Source of the DNA: an uncultured Rhodospirillaceae bacterium
GTDB taxonomy: Bacteria > Pseudomonadota > Alphaproteobacteria > Reyranellales > Reyranellaceae
Assembly: GCA_945952105.1 (NCBI GenBank)
Contig: CAMFGZ010000009.1
Location: 104,789-168,788, forward strand
Reading direction: 5' to 3'
DNA: 64,000 nucleotides
Part shown: positions 1 to 9,478 of the stretch, one piece after another
How positions within the stretch are numbered: position 1 is the stretch's first letter
Layout of the letters: each line of letters opens with the position of its first letter
The notes under the pieces: model-generated
What the model saw: the letters and a program-made list of their open reading frames with translations, nothing else
Database searches by the model: none
Told to the model about the DNA's origin: nothing
Program-made: the position numbers and the translations under genes

Positions 1-736
1 GCGGATACTTGAACAGTTCGGCCCAGCTCGCCTTGGGCGGCTCGACCGGAGGCGTCTTGGGCAGCGGCAGGTCCTGCGGCTTCATCTGCAGTGCCCAGGC
101 CAGCGACTTGCGGGCCTCCTCGTAGCGGCCCTGGCGAACCAGCCAGACCGGCGATTCCGGAACCCACAGGCGAACCAGCAGGACCATGAGCGAGGGCAGC
201 ACGCCGATGGCGAACAGCAGGCGCCACTGGTCGGCGCCCATGAAGGCGCCCAGCACCGCGCCGAGGCCGACGCCCAGCGGGATCACGCAGGTGACGAGGC
301 CGCCGACCCAGCCGCGCTTGCGCGCCGGCACGAATTCCTGGACCAGCGGGAGGTCGACGCAGTAGAGGCCGCCGACACCGAAGCCCACGAAGAAGCGCAT
401 GATGGTGATGTAGATCCACCCGTTCTCCGGCGTGAAATAGAGCAGGCCGGTGGCGATCGAGAAGTTCAGCACGGTGCCGATGAACACCTTGCGGCGGCCG
501 ATGCGGTCGGCGAGCCAGCCCCAGATGTAGGCGCCGAAGATGGCGCCGATGCCCGACGACAGCAGCACGATGGCCGACTGGCCGAAGGTGAGCTTCCAGG
601 GTCCGATCAGGAAGGCGAGAACGAAACCGATGAGAAAGTAGTCGAAGAATTCGAGCGCATCGCCGATCACCGCCGCGGCGATAATCTTCTTCTGGTTGCC
701 GGTCAGCTTGGTCTGCCGGTCGAGAACGTCGAACAT
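1..736 (-). CDS. MFS transporter, N-terminal part (cut by window edge)
   Basis: The minus-strand frame is open from the ATG at 736 to the window edge (about 245 codons), so only the N-terminal half is present. It is a polytopic inner-membrane carrier of the major facilitator superfamily. The loop between helices 2 and 3 carries the MFS signature GWLADRIGRRKV, and the PESPVWLVRQGRYEEA segment is typical of the central loop of metabolite:H+ symporters (sugar porter/aromatic acid symporter type). The substrate cannot be told from the sequence. It is divergent from the lyase gene at 928, with about 190 bases between them. Confidence 0.85.
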   Translation of the reverse strand, partial: MFDVLDRQTKLTGNQKKIIAAAVIGDALEFFDYFLIGFVLAFLIGPWKLTFGQSAIVLLSSGIGAIFGAYIWGWLADRIGRRKVFIGTVLNFSIATGLLYFTPENGWIYITIMRFFVGFGVGGLYCVDLPLVQEFVPARKRGWVGGLVTCVIPLGVGLGAVLGAFMGADQWRLLFAIGVLPSLMVLLVRLWVPESPVWLVRQGRYEEARKSLAWALQMKPQDLPLPKTPPVEPPKASWAELFKYP

Positions 737-927
737 GGTATTTCCCCCGTGCGCTTTGTTTTGGGAGCGCTTGCCGCGCACGTTCACAGCGCTCCTGCCG
801 CCACGCTACGCCTCGGCCCGCGTCAGCGGCAAGGTTGCCGGCATGGTCCTGTTTGCCCGTCGAAATCCACCGCTGCATGGCAGCCCTCTCGTTTGGTAAG
901 GAGAAGGTAACGAGGGGGATATTCGTC

Positions 928-1785
928 ATGCACTGGACCGATCGCCGGAAGCGTTTCCGGGCACTGCTCGCGGGCGACCGCTGTATTCATCCGGGCTCGG
1001 TGTTCGATCCGATCTCCGCGCGCATCGCCGAGGATCTCGGTTTCGAAATCGGTATGTTTGCCGGCTCGGTCGCCTCGTTGACCGTGCTGGGGGCGCCCGA
1101 CCTGATCGTCCTCACACTGACTGAGTTCGCCGGGCAGGCCTATCGCATCAACCGGGCCGGCAACCTGCCGCTGATGGTCGATGCCGATCATGGCTACGGC
1201 AACGCGCTGAACGTGCGCCGCACCGTCGAGGAACTCGAGAGCGCGGGCGTCTCGGGCATGAGCCTCGAGGACACCGACCTGCCGACGCCGCACGGCACGA
1301 CGGCGCCGCGGCTGGTCTCGATCGCGGAGGGCGTCGGCAAGATGAAGGCCGCACTCGGCGCCCGGCAGGATCCCGACCTCTGCATCGCCGGTCGCACCAG
1401 CGCGGTGACGATCACGAGCCTCGACGACGCGATCGCCCGCGGCAAGGCTTACGAGGCGGCGGGCGTCGATGCCCTGTTCTTCGTGGGCGTGCGCACCCGC
1501 GCCGAACTCGACGCGATCTCCGAGGCGACGACCTTGCCGATCATCCTGGGCGGCGTGTCGGGCGACCTCACGGACCTCGCCTATCTGGGCGCGCGGCGCG
1601 TCCGCATCGCGCTGCAGGGCCACCAGCCGTTCGCGGCGGCGGTCAAGGCGACCTACGAGACGCTGAAGGCGCTGCGCGAGGGCGTACAGCCGTCGAAACT
1701 GCAGGGCGTGGCCAGCCCCGAGCTGATGAAGAAGGTCACGCGCGACGCCGACTACGCGCGCTGGACCAAAGACTTTCTAGGCTGA
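928..1785 (+). CDS. Oxaloacetate decarboxylase-like protein (PEP mutase/isocitrate lyase superfamily)
   Basis: A 285-residue member of the isocitrate lyase/PEP mutase superfamily, closest by eye to the PA4872-type oxaloacetate decarboxylases. The family fold is a Mg-dependent (beta/alpha)8 barrel acting on 2-oxo acids. Seen here: DADHGYG at residues 86-92, which binds metal, and SLED at 112-115. The frame is open upstream to 835, but I chose the ATG at 928 because family proteins begin with a short MHxxxRxxFR leader and a purine-rich stretch (gaggggg) lies about 10 bases upstream. The gene stands alone, convergent with the transglutaminase gene that ends at 1793. The substrate is inferred from family resemblance only. 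Confidence 0.8.
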   Translation: MHWTDRRKRFRALLAGDRCIHPGSVFDPISARIAEDLGFEIGMFAGSVASLTVLGAPDLIVLTLTEFAGQAYRINRAGNLPLMVDADHGYGNALNVRRTVEELESAGVSGMSLEDTDLPTPHGTTAPRLVSIAEGVGKMKAALGARQDPDLCIAGRTSAVTITSLDDAIARGKAYEAAGVDALFFVGVRTRAELDAISEATTLPIILGGVSGDLTDLAYLGARRVRIALQGHQPFAAAVKATYETLKALREGVQPSKLQGVASPELMKKVTRDADYARWTKDFLG

Positions 1786-1792
1786 GCGAAGC

Positions 1793-2671
1793 TCAGCCCG
1801 TCGGCACCAGCGTCACGGCGACTCCGTAGGAGTGGGAGTCGCCGCCCAGGATGACGCCGCGCAAGGGGCTCACGTCGGAGAAGTCGCGGCCCCAGGCCAC
1901 GGCGACATGATCCTCGTGCGCGATCAGGTCGTTGGTCGGATCGAGATGGACCCAGCCGGCGTCCTCGCCGCACCAAACGGCGACCCAGGCGTGGCTCGCA
2001 TCGGCCCCGCGCAGCGCGACTTCCTCCTGGGAGTGGATCGTGCGGATGTATCCCGAGACATAACCCGCTGCGAGCCCGTGGGCGCGCAGCGCGGCGATCT
2101 CGACATGCGCGAAATCCTGGCAGACCCCTGCCTTGCCGGCGAAGACGTCGGCGAGCGGCGTCGAGATGTCGGTGGCGCCGGGGTGATATTCGAAATCGGC
2201 CTTGATGCGCGAGGTGAGTTCGCGCGCCGCTTCGAGGATCGGCCGCCCCGGCGTGAGGGACGTGGCGCCGTAGGCGCGCAACGCCTCGACGCTCGGCACG
2301 AGCGGCGATTCGTGAACGAACTCGCTCGCCTCGACGGGCCGGGGGAAGCCGTCGCCGTTGAGTGTCGCGCGGATCTCTTCCCACGGTGGTGTCGAGGCGG
2401 CCGGCGGCGGGTCGGGAAAACGCACTTCGACCTCGGCACGCACCTCGATGTCGAAACGCGTGTGTGGCTTGTCGATGCGATAGATGTCGATGAGGTTGCC
2501 GAAGTGATCGACATGCTGCATCGCCAGCGCGGGCAGCGGGCTGGTCACGATGCTGATCGAGGTGACTTTCTGACCGGGAAAGTCCCGCGCGCGCAGGTGG
2601 GCGATGTGATGCGCCGAGTCCACCGTGCTGGCGTAGGTATAGGTCGTGCGGTGCGAGAGCAGGTAGTGCAC
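1793..2671 (-). CDS. Transglutaminase-like cysteine peptidase family protein
   Basis: A 292-residue cytoplasmic protein with an N-terminal beta-rich 'bacterial transglutaminase-like' domain (about 1-90) and a transglutaminase core (about 150-255). The papain-like triad is visible: Cys184 in AGVCQDFAH, His227 in SHAW and Asp244 in HLDPTND. It is the last gene of a minus-strand cassette and starts only 2 bases after the ATP-grasp/alpha-E gene ends, so the two are almost certainly co-transcribed. Family members with this neighbourhood are predicted to act on amide bonds made by the partner ATP-grasp enzyme. The actual substrate is not known from sequence. Confidence 0.9.
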   Translation of the reverse strand: MHYLLSHRTTYTYASTVDSAHHIAHLRARDFPGQKVTSISIVTSPLPALAMQHVDHFGNLIDIYRIDKPHTRFDIEVRAEVEVRFPDPPPAASTPPWEEIRATLNGDGFPRPVEASEFVHESPLVPSVEALRAYGATSLTPGRPILEAARELTSRIKADFEYHPGATDISTPLADVFAGKAGVCQDFAHVEIAALRAHGLAAGYVSGYIRTIHSQEEVALRGADASHAWVAVWCGEDAGWVHLDPTNDLIAHEDHVAVAWGRDFSDVSPLRGVILGGDSHSYGVAVTLVPTG

Positions 2672-2673
2672 GG

Positions 2674-5175
2674 TCAGTCTCCGCCCGAGGAGCCGACGGC
2701 CTGCGCCGCCGGCACGTGCGAGAAGTAGGCGCGCGTTATCGCTTCCGAGAGCTTGTCGAGTTGCTGCTCGGTATCGGAGGCGACGTCGCGCAGCATGGCG
2801 AGCGCCAGCCCTTCGTGTCGCCAGGCCTGCTCGTCGCCGCCAAACTGCTTAACGACCGCTTCGAGGTCGACCTCCAGCGAGTCCGGCAGCGCGGCGACCG
2901 TGACGCCCGAGGCGCGCGCCAGGTAGTCGAGATGGCCCTTGATGGCGCGAAGCTGGAACACCAGGCCGCGCGGATTGGCGTCGTCGAGGATGACGAGATC
3001 GAGCACCGGCGCCGGCTGGAGCTGGCCGAGATAGCGCGTGCGGTAGGTGATCGTGCTGTCGCAGAGCTCGAGCGCGAGACGCATCGAGGCGTCCCAGTCG
3101 ATCGGCGAGAGGGTGAAGGGTCCCAATGCGCCGTTCAGGATGTGCAGCCCGCGTTCGAGGCGGCGGCCAAGGTCGAGGAAGCGCCAGCCGGTGCCGCGCG
3201 TCATGTTTTCCTGGGCGAGGCCCGAGAGCGTGGCGACGAAGCGCACGATCTCGTCGAGCGCGGCGAGCAGCGGATCGAGGTTGCCGCGTGCCGCCAGCAG
3301 GCGTTTGCGCACCTCGATCATCTCCGGGCCGGCGGCCGTCGTCATGTCGATCGAGAAGCGGTCGCGCATCGTCGCCGTGAGACGCTGGATGCCGTCGAGC
3401 ACGGTGGCGAGGCCGCGGTCGTCGGCGGCGACGGCCGCCAGCCCCTGCTGGAACAGGGCGCTCTCCGGCGGCGCCAGCGCCGACGAGTGGTCCATCAGGT
3501 TGGCCTGGTCGAGCAGTCGGCCGAGCAGCCGCAGCTCGGCGGCGTCGCGCGGGCCGACGGCGCCCTGCGCCACGCGCGCCGCCGTGGTGCGCAGCAGGCG
3601 CGCGTCGTTGTCGAGGCGCTCGATGTAGCGGCCGAGCCAGAAGAGATTGTCGGCGACGCGGCTCTGCAGGTCCGCGCTGCCGCGCTCGACGGCAAGCTGG
3701 TGAAAGCGCCGCATCGGCGGGAGCTGCACGTCGGCGGCGTCCTCGGCGAGGACCCAGACGTCCTTCAGCGTGCCGTGCAGCCGCCCCAGCGAACGCAGTG
3801 CCGTGTCGCCGTCGGGCTCGCGCGCGAGGCCGCCTGGCAGCACATGATAGGTGTCGTGGTCGGCCACCACATAGGCGCGCAGCACGACCGCCGACGGCAC
3901 CAGCGACTTGCCGTCCCACTTGGGCGTCAGCGACGGCGTCATCGGATACTGAGCGACGAACTGGCCGGGCTGGGCGCGGATGCGCTCGACCAGCGCCTTT
4001 CGCTCGGCCGGCTCAAGCATGCCGACGATGATCGGCTCGCGGTCCTGGCCGAGACAGGGGCGCACGATCATGAGGTCGAGGTTGGCCAGCGCGAAGCTCA
4101 GCGCAGTGGGCTCGCCCAGCCACCAGACGTCGAGCGACGGCAATGCCAGCGGCTCGCCGAGCAGGCGTTCGCTCACCCGCTCCAGGAACGGCATCATCGC
4201 CGGCGTCTCCACGACGCCCGACCCGAGCGCGTTGGCGAGCGCGATCCTGCCGCTTCGCGTGGCCTCGACGAGGCCGGTAACGCCGAGCGCCGAATCGGCA
4301 CGCATCTCCAGCGGATCGGCGAAGGAGCTGTCGAGGCGCCGCAGAAGCACATGCACGGGGCGAAGCCCGGCCAGCGTCTTGATCGAGACCTGGCCGTCGC
4401 GTGCCACCATGTCGCCGCCCTCGACGAGCGGGATGCCGAGCACGCGCGAGAGATAGACGTGCTCGAAGTAGGTGGCCGACAGCGAGCCCGGCGTCAGCAG
4501 CGCCATGTTGGGCTGGCTGACGCTGGCCGGCGCGACCGAGCGCAGCGATTCGTGCCAGCGGTCGAAGAAGGGCCGCAGGTGGCGCACCGGGATGGAGCGG
4601 AACGCCTCGGGCAGGCTGCGCGCGAGCACGCGGCGCATCTCGAGCGCGTAGCCGGCGCCGGCCGGCAACTCGGTATGATCGGCCAGCACGTGCCAGCGGC
4701 CGTTGCTGAGGCGCACGAGGTCGACGGCGTAGTGGCAGAGGTGGCGTTGCGGTTCGGCGCCGTCGGTGACCTGCGCGGGACGCAGGAAATGCCGGTTGGC
4801 GTGAACCAGCATCGGCGGCAGCAGATGCTCCTTCAGGAGCGTCTGCGGGCCGTAGACGTCGGCCAGCACCTTGTCGAGCAGGCGAGCGCGCTGGATCAGG
4901 CCGCTCTCGATCTGGGACCATTCGTCGGGCGCGATGACGAGCGGCAGCGGGTCGAAGTTCCAGCGCGCCGCGGCGCGATCGTCGAGCAGGTTGACGGTGG
5001 CGCCCGACTCATCGAGCTGACGCCGTGCGCTCTCCACCCGTTCGCCCAGCCCGCCCGGAAGTGCGCGGATGACGCTCAGGATGCCTTGCCAGTGATAGCG
5101 GATCGACTTCTGGCCGGTGACCAGTTCGTCGTACGCGCTTGCCGGCGAGGAAGAGAGGCCGCGCAACGACTCCAT
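2674..5175 (-). CDS. Circularly permuted ATP-grasp / alpha-E domain fusion protein
   Basis: An 833-residue fusion. Residues about 75-470 match the circularly permuted ATP-grasp type 2 domain (old names DUF404/DUF407), including QPNMALLTPGS near 221 and EGGDMVARDGQ near 252. Residues about 500-820 match the all-helical alpha-E domain (DUF403), starting at VADNLFWLGRYIERLDN. In many bacteria these are two adjacent genes; here they are one polypeptide. ATP-grasp enzymes of this group are predicted peptide or amide ligases. It lies between two transglutaminase genes, with 63 and 2 bases of spacing. The reaction product has not been established for this family as far as I know. Confidence 0.9.
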   Translation of the reverse strand: MESLRGLSSSPASAYDELVTGQKSIRYHWQGILSVIRALPGGLGERVESARRQLDESGATVNLLDDRAAARWNFDPLPLVIAPDEWSQIESGLIQRARLLDKVLADVYGPQTLLKEHLLPPMLVHANRHFLRPAQVTDGAEPQRHLCHYAVDLVRLSNGRWHVLADHTELPAGAGYALEMRRVLARSLPEAFRSIPVRHLRPFFDRWHESLRSVAPASVSQPNMALLTPGSLSATYFEHVYLSRVLGIPLVEGGDMVARDGQVSIKTLAGLRPVHVLLRRLDSSFADPLEMRADSALGVTGLVEATRSGRIALANALGSGVVETPAMMPFLERVSERLLGEPLALPSLDVWWLGEPTALSFALANLDLMIVRPCLGQDREPIIVGMLEPAERKALVERIRAQPGQFVAQYPMTPSLTPKWDGKSLVPSAVVLRAYVVADHDTYHVLPGGLAREPDGDTALRSLGRLHGTLKDVWVLAEDAADVQLPPMRRFHQLAVERGSADLQSRVADNLFWLGRYIERLDNDARLLRTTAARVAQGAVGPRDAAELRLLGRLLDQANLMDHSSALAPPESALFQQGLAAVAADDRGLATVLDGIQRLTATMRDRFSIDMTTAAGPEMIEVRKRLLAARGNLDPLLAALDEIVRFVATLSGLAQENMTRGTGWRFLDLGRRLERGLHILNGALGPFTLSPIDWDASMRLALELCDSTITYRTRYLGQLQPAPVLDLVILDDANPRGLVFQLRAIKGHLDYLARASGVTVAALPDSLEVDLEAVVKQFGGDEQAWRHEGLALAMLRDVASDTEQQLDKLSEAITRAYFSHVPAAQAVGSSGGD

Positions 5176-5238
5176 GGGCCCGCAAACAGAAGTGGGAACG
5201 AGAGGACGATGCCCTTTCGGGCGGGCGAAATATAAGCC

Positions 5239-8200
5239 CTAGGCGCGGCGCAGGTCGAGCGTCAGCGGATGCTCGGGATTGTCCAGCGGACGGGGTTCCG
5301 GCGACGTTCCGCCGGTATGTCCGATCGCGAAGAAACGGGCACGGCGCCGGGCTTCCGCCTCGTTGGCATTGACCGGCACTCGATCGTAGTTTCGGCCGCC
5401 CGGATGGGCGACGTGATAGGTGCAGCCGCCGATCGACCGGCCGCTCCACGTATCGTGGATGTCGAAGGTGAGCGGGGCATGCACGCCGATCGTCGGGTGC
5501 AGCGAGTTGGCCGCCTGCCAGGCGCGATAGCGCACGCCGGCGACATACTCGCCGGCTGTTCCGGTGGCGCGCAGCGGCAGCTTCCAGCCGTTGCAGGCGA
5601 TGACGTGGCGCTGGTCGTTCAAACCGGCAACCTTGACCTGCAGGCGCTCGACCGTCGAATCGACGTAGCGCACGGTGCCGCCACCGCCGGGCTCCTCGCC
5701 CAGCACATGCCACGGCTCGAGCGCGTGCCTCAGTTCCAGTTCGAGGCCTCGATGCGCGGTCTCGCCCAGCCGAGGGAAACGGAACTCGAAATGCGGCGCG
5801 AACCAATCCGGAGAAAAGCCATAGCCTGCCTCGCCCAGATCGGAGAGCACGTCGTTGAAATCCTGCCAGACGAAGTGCGGCAGCATGAAGTCGTCGTGCA
5901 GGCGCGTGCCCCAGCGGCTGAGCGGGCGCTCGTAGGGGCGGTCCCAGAACTTGGCGACGAGGCCGCGCAGCAGCGCCTGCTGCGCCACGCTCATGCGCCA
6001 GTGCGGCGGCATCTCGAAGGCGCGCAACTCCAGCAGGCCGCGGCGGCCGGCGGCGGAATCGGGCGTGAAGAGCTTGTCGATGCAGAACTCGGTGCGATGC
6101 GCGTTGCCGGTCGCGTCGACGAGCAGGTTGCGGAACACGCGATCGACCAGCCACGGCGGCGTCTGCCGGCCCGGGGCGATCTGCTTGAAGGCGATCTCCA
6201 GCTCGTGCAGCGCATCGTTACGCGCCTCGTCGACCCTCGGATGCTGACTGGTCGGACCGATGAACAGGCCCGAAAAGAGATACGAGAGCGAGGGATGGTT
6301 AAGCCAGTAGCCCAGCAGGCTCTTCAACAGGTCTGGCCGGCGCAGCATCGGCGAGTCGGCCGCGGAAGGTCCGCCCAGCACGAAGTGATTGCCGCCGCCG
6401 GTGCCGGTGTGGCGACCGTCGATCATGAACTTCTGCGCGCCCAGCCGCGTCGTGCGCGCCTCCTCGTAGACGATCTCCGTGCGCTCGACGAGATCGGTCC
6501 AGTTGGCGGAGGGATGGATGTTGACCTCGATCACGCCGGGATCGGGCGTGACGCTGAAGTTGAGAACCCGCGAATCGTTGGGCGGCGTATAGCCTTCGAG
6601 GAAGACCGGCTGGCCGAGTTCCTCGGCCGTGTCCTCGAGCGCCGTCACGAGGTCGAGATAGTCCTCCATGCGCTCCGTCGGCGGCATGAAGACGTGGAGA
6701 TGCCCGTCGCGCGGCTCGAAGGCCATCGCTGTGCGCACGATCCCGGCGGCGGAGGTTCCTACAGCGGGACCGAGTCCCTGGTCCGGTGCCAGTGCCCGCC
6801 GCCACGCCTCGCGCCGAGCTTCGGCGTCGCCGGCTGCATCGGATGCGAGGCCAGGCTCCTGGCGGCGCAGCACCGGCGCGCGCCGGAAGGCGTCGAGCGG
6901 CGGCAAGTTGGGATGCGGCGCCATCGGATCGGGCTGCATGATGATGTCGGTGTCGCCCGGCAGCGCCCAGGGCAGCGAGTCGAGCGGCAGACGGTAGCCC
7001 AGCGGTGAATCGCCGGGGATCAGGTAGCACTTCTCCGAGCGCAGGAACCACGGGCCGCTCTTCCAGCGTGGCATGTGCCCATGTCCGTTGCCGCGCCCGT
7101 TATGATCGCGAATTACCGGCAGCACGTAGCCGACCGAGCTTTCGAGGCCTTTCTCGAACACGCGCGCCAGGCGCTCGCGTTCCAGCGGATCCTTCACCTT
7201 GGCTTCGTCGACCACGACGTTGCTCGGCAGGCGCCGCTCGCGCCACAGATAGTACCAGGTGTCCTCGTAGGCCGGGAAAAGATAGTCGGGGTCGAGCTGC
7301 AGGCGCTGCGCGAAGGCGAGGGCAAAGCGGTGCGCGGCCTCGACGGTGGCGCCGACCGGCTTGGATTCCAGCGCGTAGAGTTGCGGGTTGCGCCAGATCG
7401 GTTCGCCGTCCTTGCGCCAGTAACAGCCGAGCGCCCAGCGCGGCAGTTGCTCGCCGGGATACCATTTGCCCTGTCCGAAATGCAGCAGCGGGCCGGTTGC
7501 GAAGCGGTGCGCGAGCTTGCGGAACAGTACGCCCGCCAGCCTCCGCTTCTCGGGACCGAGCGCCAGCGTGTTCCATTCCGGCCCGTCCATGTCGTCGACC
7601 GACACGAAGGTCGGCTCGCCGCCCATGGTGAGGCGCACGTCATGCTTGCCGATGTCGCTTTCGATGGCCTCGCCAACCTTGAGCAGGGTCGCCCACTGTT
7701 CCTCGGTGTAGGGCTTGGTCGTGCGTGGCGTCTCGCGCACGCGGGCCACCGTCATCGAATGTTCGAATTCGACTTCGGCCTTCTCGAGCGCGCCCTCGAT
7801 CGGTGCCGCGCTCGACGGCTCGGGCGTGCAGGCGAGGGGAATATGGCCTTCGCCGGTCAGCAGGCCGGACGTCGGATCGAGGCCGATCCAGCCGGCGCCC
7901 GGCAGGTAGACCTCGCACCAGGCGTGGAGGTCGGTGAAATCGTGGCTGGTGCCCGCGGGCCCGTCGAGCGGCTTCTCGTCGGCCACGAGCTGGATCAGGT
8001 AGCCCGAAGCGAAGCGCGCCGCGAAACCCAGGTGGCGCAGGATCATCACCAGCAGCCAGCCGGTGTCGCGGCAGGATCCCTTGGCGCGGCCCAGCGTCTC
8101 CTCGCAGGTCTGTACGCCGGGCTCCATGCGGACGATGTAGCCGATCTCCTGCTGCAGGCGGGCGTTCAGGCCGACGATGAAGTCGATGGTGCGCTGCTTC

Positions 8201-8610
8201 TTGCGGTCGACCTTGTCGAGCCACGCCTTCAGCTTCGGCCCAAGCGGTTCCAGCTTGCGGAACGGGGCGATCTCCTCGGCCAGCGAGGCATCGTAGGCGA
8301 AGGGCCAGGTCTCGGCGGAGGGCTCCAGGAAGAAGTCGAACGGGTTGATGACCGACATGTCGGCCACGAGGTCGACCGTGACCTCGAACAGGTCGGTCTT
8401 TTCCGGAAACACCAGGCGGGCGAGGTGGTTGCCCTGCGGATCCTGCTGCCAGTTGATGAAATGCTGGGTCGGCGTGATCTTCAGCGAGTAGGACAGGACC
8501 GGCGTCCGGCTGTGCGGCGCCGGCCGCAGGCGCACGATGTGCGGCCCCAGCTCGATGGGTCGGTCGTACCGATAGGTCGTCCGATGATGCAGCGCGACGT
8601 GGATGCTCAT
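5239..8610 (-). CDS. Large DUF2126 transglutaminase-family protein
   Basis: An 1123-residue protein. Residues 1-290 form a bacterial transglutaminase N-domain plus core, with Cys180 in AKGSCRDTGW, His229 in LHAW and Asp245 in GLDPTSG. The remaining roughly 800 residues are DUF2126, which contains GGEPTFVSVDDMDGPEWN and many conserved Trp/His/Gly positions. It is first in the cassette 5239-8610, 2674-5175, 1793-2671, all on the minus strand. It is divergent from an SDR gene, with a 124-base gap that holds a 10-base direct repeat (8640-8668). The role is inferred: maturation or turnover of a peptide-like metabolite. Confidence 0.9.
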   Translation of the reverse strand: MSIHVALHHRTTYRYDRPIELGPHIVRLRPAPHSRTPVLSYSLKITPTQHFINWQQDPQGNHLARLVFPEKTDLFEVTVDLVADMSVINPFDFFLEPSAETWPFAYDASLAEEIAPFRKLEPLGPKLKAWLDKVDRKKQRTIDFIVGLNARLQQEIGYIVRMEPGVQTCEETLGRAKGSCRDTGWLLVMILRHLGFAARFASGYLIQLVADEKPLDGPAGTSHDFTDLHAWCEVYLPGAGWIGLDPTSGLLTGEGHIPLACTPEPSSAAPIEGALEKAEVEFEHSMTVARVRETPRTTKPYTEEQWATLLKVGEAIESDIGKHDVRLTMGGEPTFVSVDDMDGPEWNTLALGPEKRRLAGVLFRKLAHRFATGPLLHFGQGKWYPGEQLPRWALGCYWRKDGEPIWRNPQLYALESKPVGATVEAAHRFALAFAQRLQLDPDYLFPAYEDTWYYLWRERRLPSNVVVDEAKVKDPLERERLARVFEKGLESSVGYVLPVIRDHNGRGNGHGHMPRWKSGPWFLRSEKCYLIPGDSPLGYRLPLDSLPWALPGDTDIIMQPDPMAPHPNLPPLDAFRRAPVLRRQEPGLASDAAGDAEARREAWRRALAPDQGLGPAVGTSAAGIVRTAMAFEPRDGHLHVFMPPTERMEDYLDLVTALEDTAEELGQPVFLEGYTPPNDSRVLNFSVTPDPGVIEVNIHPSANWTDLVERTEIVYEEARTTRLGAQKFMIDGRHTGTGGGNHFVLGGPSAADSPMLRRPDLLKSLLGYWLNHPSLSYLFSGLFIGPTSQHPRVDEARNDALHELEIAFKQIAPGRQTPPWLVDRVFRNLLVDATGNAHRTEFCIDKLFTPDSAAGRRGLLELRAFEMPPHWRMSVAQQALLRGLVAKFWDRPYERPLSRWGTRLHDDFMLPHFVWQDFNDVLSDLGEAGYGFSPDWFAPHFEFRFPRLGETAHRGLELELRHALEPWHVLGEEPGGGGTVRYVDSTVERLQVKVAGLNDQRHVIACNGWKLPLRATGTAGEYVAGVRYRAWQAANSLHPTIGVHAPLTFDIHDTWSGRSIGGCTYHVAHPGGRNYDRVPVNANEAEARRRARFFAIGHTGGTSPEPRPLDNPEHPLTLDLRRA

Positions 8611-8639
8611 GACGGCCTGCTGTTTCGCTCCGAAGACAG

Positions 8640-8668
8640 ACTAAGCAAGTGACATGCCACTAAGCAAG
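8640..8668. repeat. Direct repeat in divergent promoter region
   Basis: The 10-mer ACTAAGCAAG occurs at 8640-8649 and again at 8659-8668, a 19-base period, in the short gap between the divergent DUF2126 gene and the SDR gene. Its position suits a regulator-binding site, but no regulator gene is nearby and chance is possible. Confidence 0.4.
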
Positions 8669-8734
8669 GAAGTGGCGCTATGCTCCTGCCATGATCCTTT
8701 TTTGACTGAAGACAAATTGCAGGGCGGAGCGTTC

Positions 8735-9478
8735 ATGGCGGACTATTTCGATCTCACGGGCAAGGTCGCCCTCGTCACCGGCGGCAGCCGCGGCCTTGGT
8801 TACCAGATGGTGAAGGCCTTCGCCGCCCACGGCGCCGACGTCTTCATTACCAGCCGCAAGATCGAAACTTGCGAGAAGGTGGCGGCCGAGGTCAAGGCGA
8901 TGGGCCGCAAGGCCGCGACCTATGCCTGCAACGTCGCCAACTGGCAGGAGCTCGACGGCATGGTCGACGCCGCCTACGCGGCCTTCGGCAAGGTCGACAT
9001 CCTGGTTAACAATGCCGGGTCCTCGCCGCTCGCGCCCTCGTCGCTGGAAACCTCGGAGCAGCTCTTCGACCGCATCGTGTCGCTGAACTTCAAGGCGCCG
9101 TTCCGCCTGATGTCGCTGGTCGGCAGTCGCATGGCGGCGGGCGACGGCGGCTCGATCATCAACGTCTCGAGCGCCGGCGCTCTGCGCCCGCGGCCGCAGA
9201 TCGCGCCCTATGCTGGCGCCAAGGCGGCGCTCAACGCATTGACCGAGGCCTTCGCCTTCGAGTACGCGCCGAAGGTGCGGGTGAACACGATTTCGCCCGG
9301 CCGCTTCCTGACCGACGTGTCGAAGGCATGGCCCGACGAGCACAAGGCCAATCCGACGGCGGCGCTGAAGCGCAGCGGCCAGCCGGAGGAGATCGTGACC
9401 GCCGCGCTCTATCTTGCGTCGGGCCGGTCGAGTTTCACCACCGGATCGCTGGTCCGGGTCGATGGAGGAATCGCATGA
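8735..9478 (+). CDS. SDR family oxidoreductase
   Basis: A 247-residue classical short-chain dehydrogenase. The cofactor motif TGGSRGLG is at 15-22, NNAG at 92-95, and the catalytic Ser145/146, Tyr159 and Lys163 (YxxxK) are all present. The frame is open from 8654, but the ATG at 8735 is preceded by agggcgga and gives the normal SDR N-terminus. It overlaps the next gene by ATGA, so it is translationally coupled to the zinc alcohol dehydrogenase. A joint role in oxidising or reducing an alcohol/ketone is likely; the substrate is unknown. Confidence 0.88.
   Translation: MADYFDLTGKVALVTGGSRGLGYQMVKAFAAHGADVFITSRKIETCEKVAAEVKAMGRKAATYACNVANWQELDGMVDAAYAAFGKVDILVNNAGSSPLAPSSLETSEQLFDRIVSLNFKAPFRLMSLVGSRMAAGDGGSIINVSSAGALRPRPQIAPYAGAKAALNALTEAFAFEYAPKVRVNTISPGRFLTDVSKAWPDEHKANPTAALKRSGQPEEIVTAALYLASGRSSFTTGSLVRVDGGIA

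Noticed and set aside
2716..5235. Long 839-codon plus-strand frame over the ATP-grasp/alpha-E gene
   Set aside because: Antisense shadow; rich in Arg/Asp/His/Gly with no domain, while the minus strand encodes clear ATP-grasp and alpha-E motifs.
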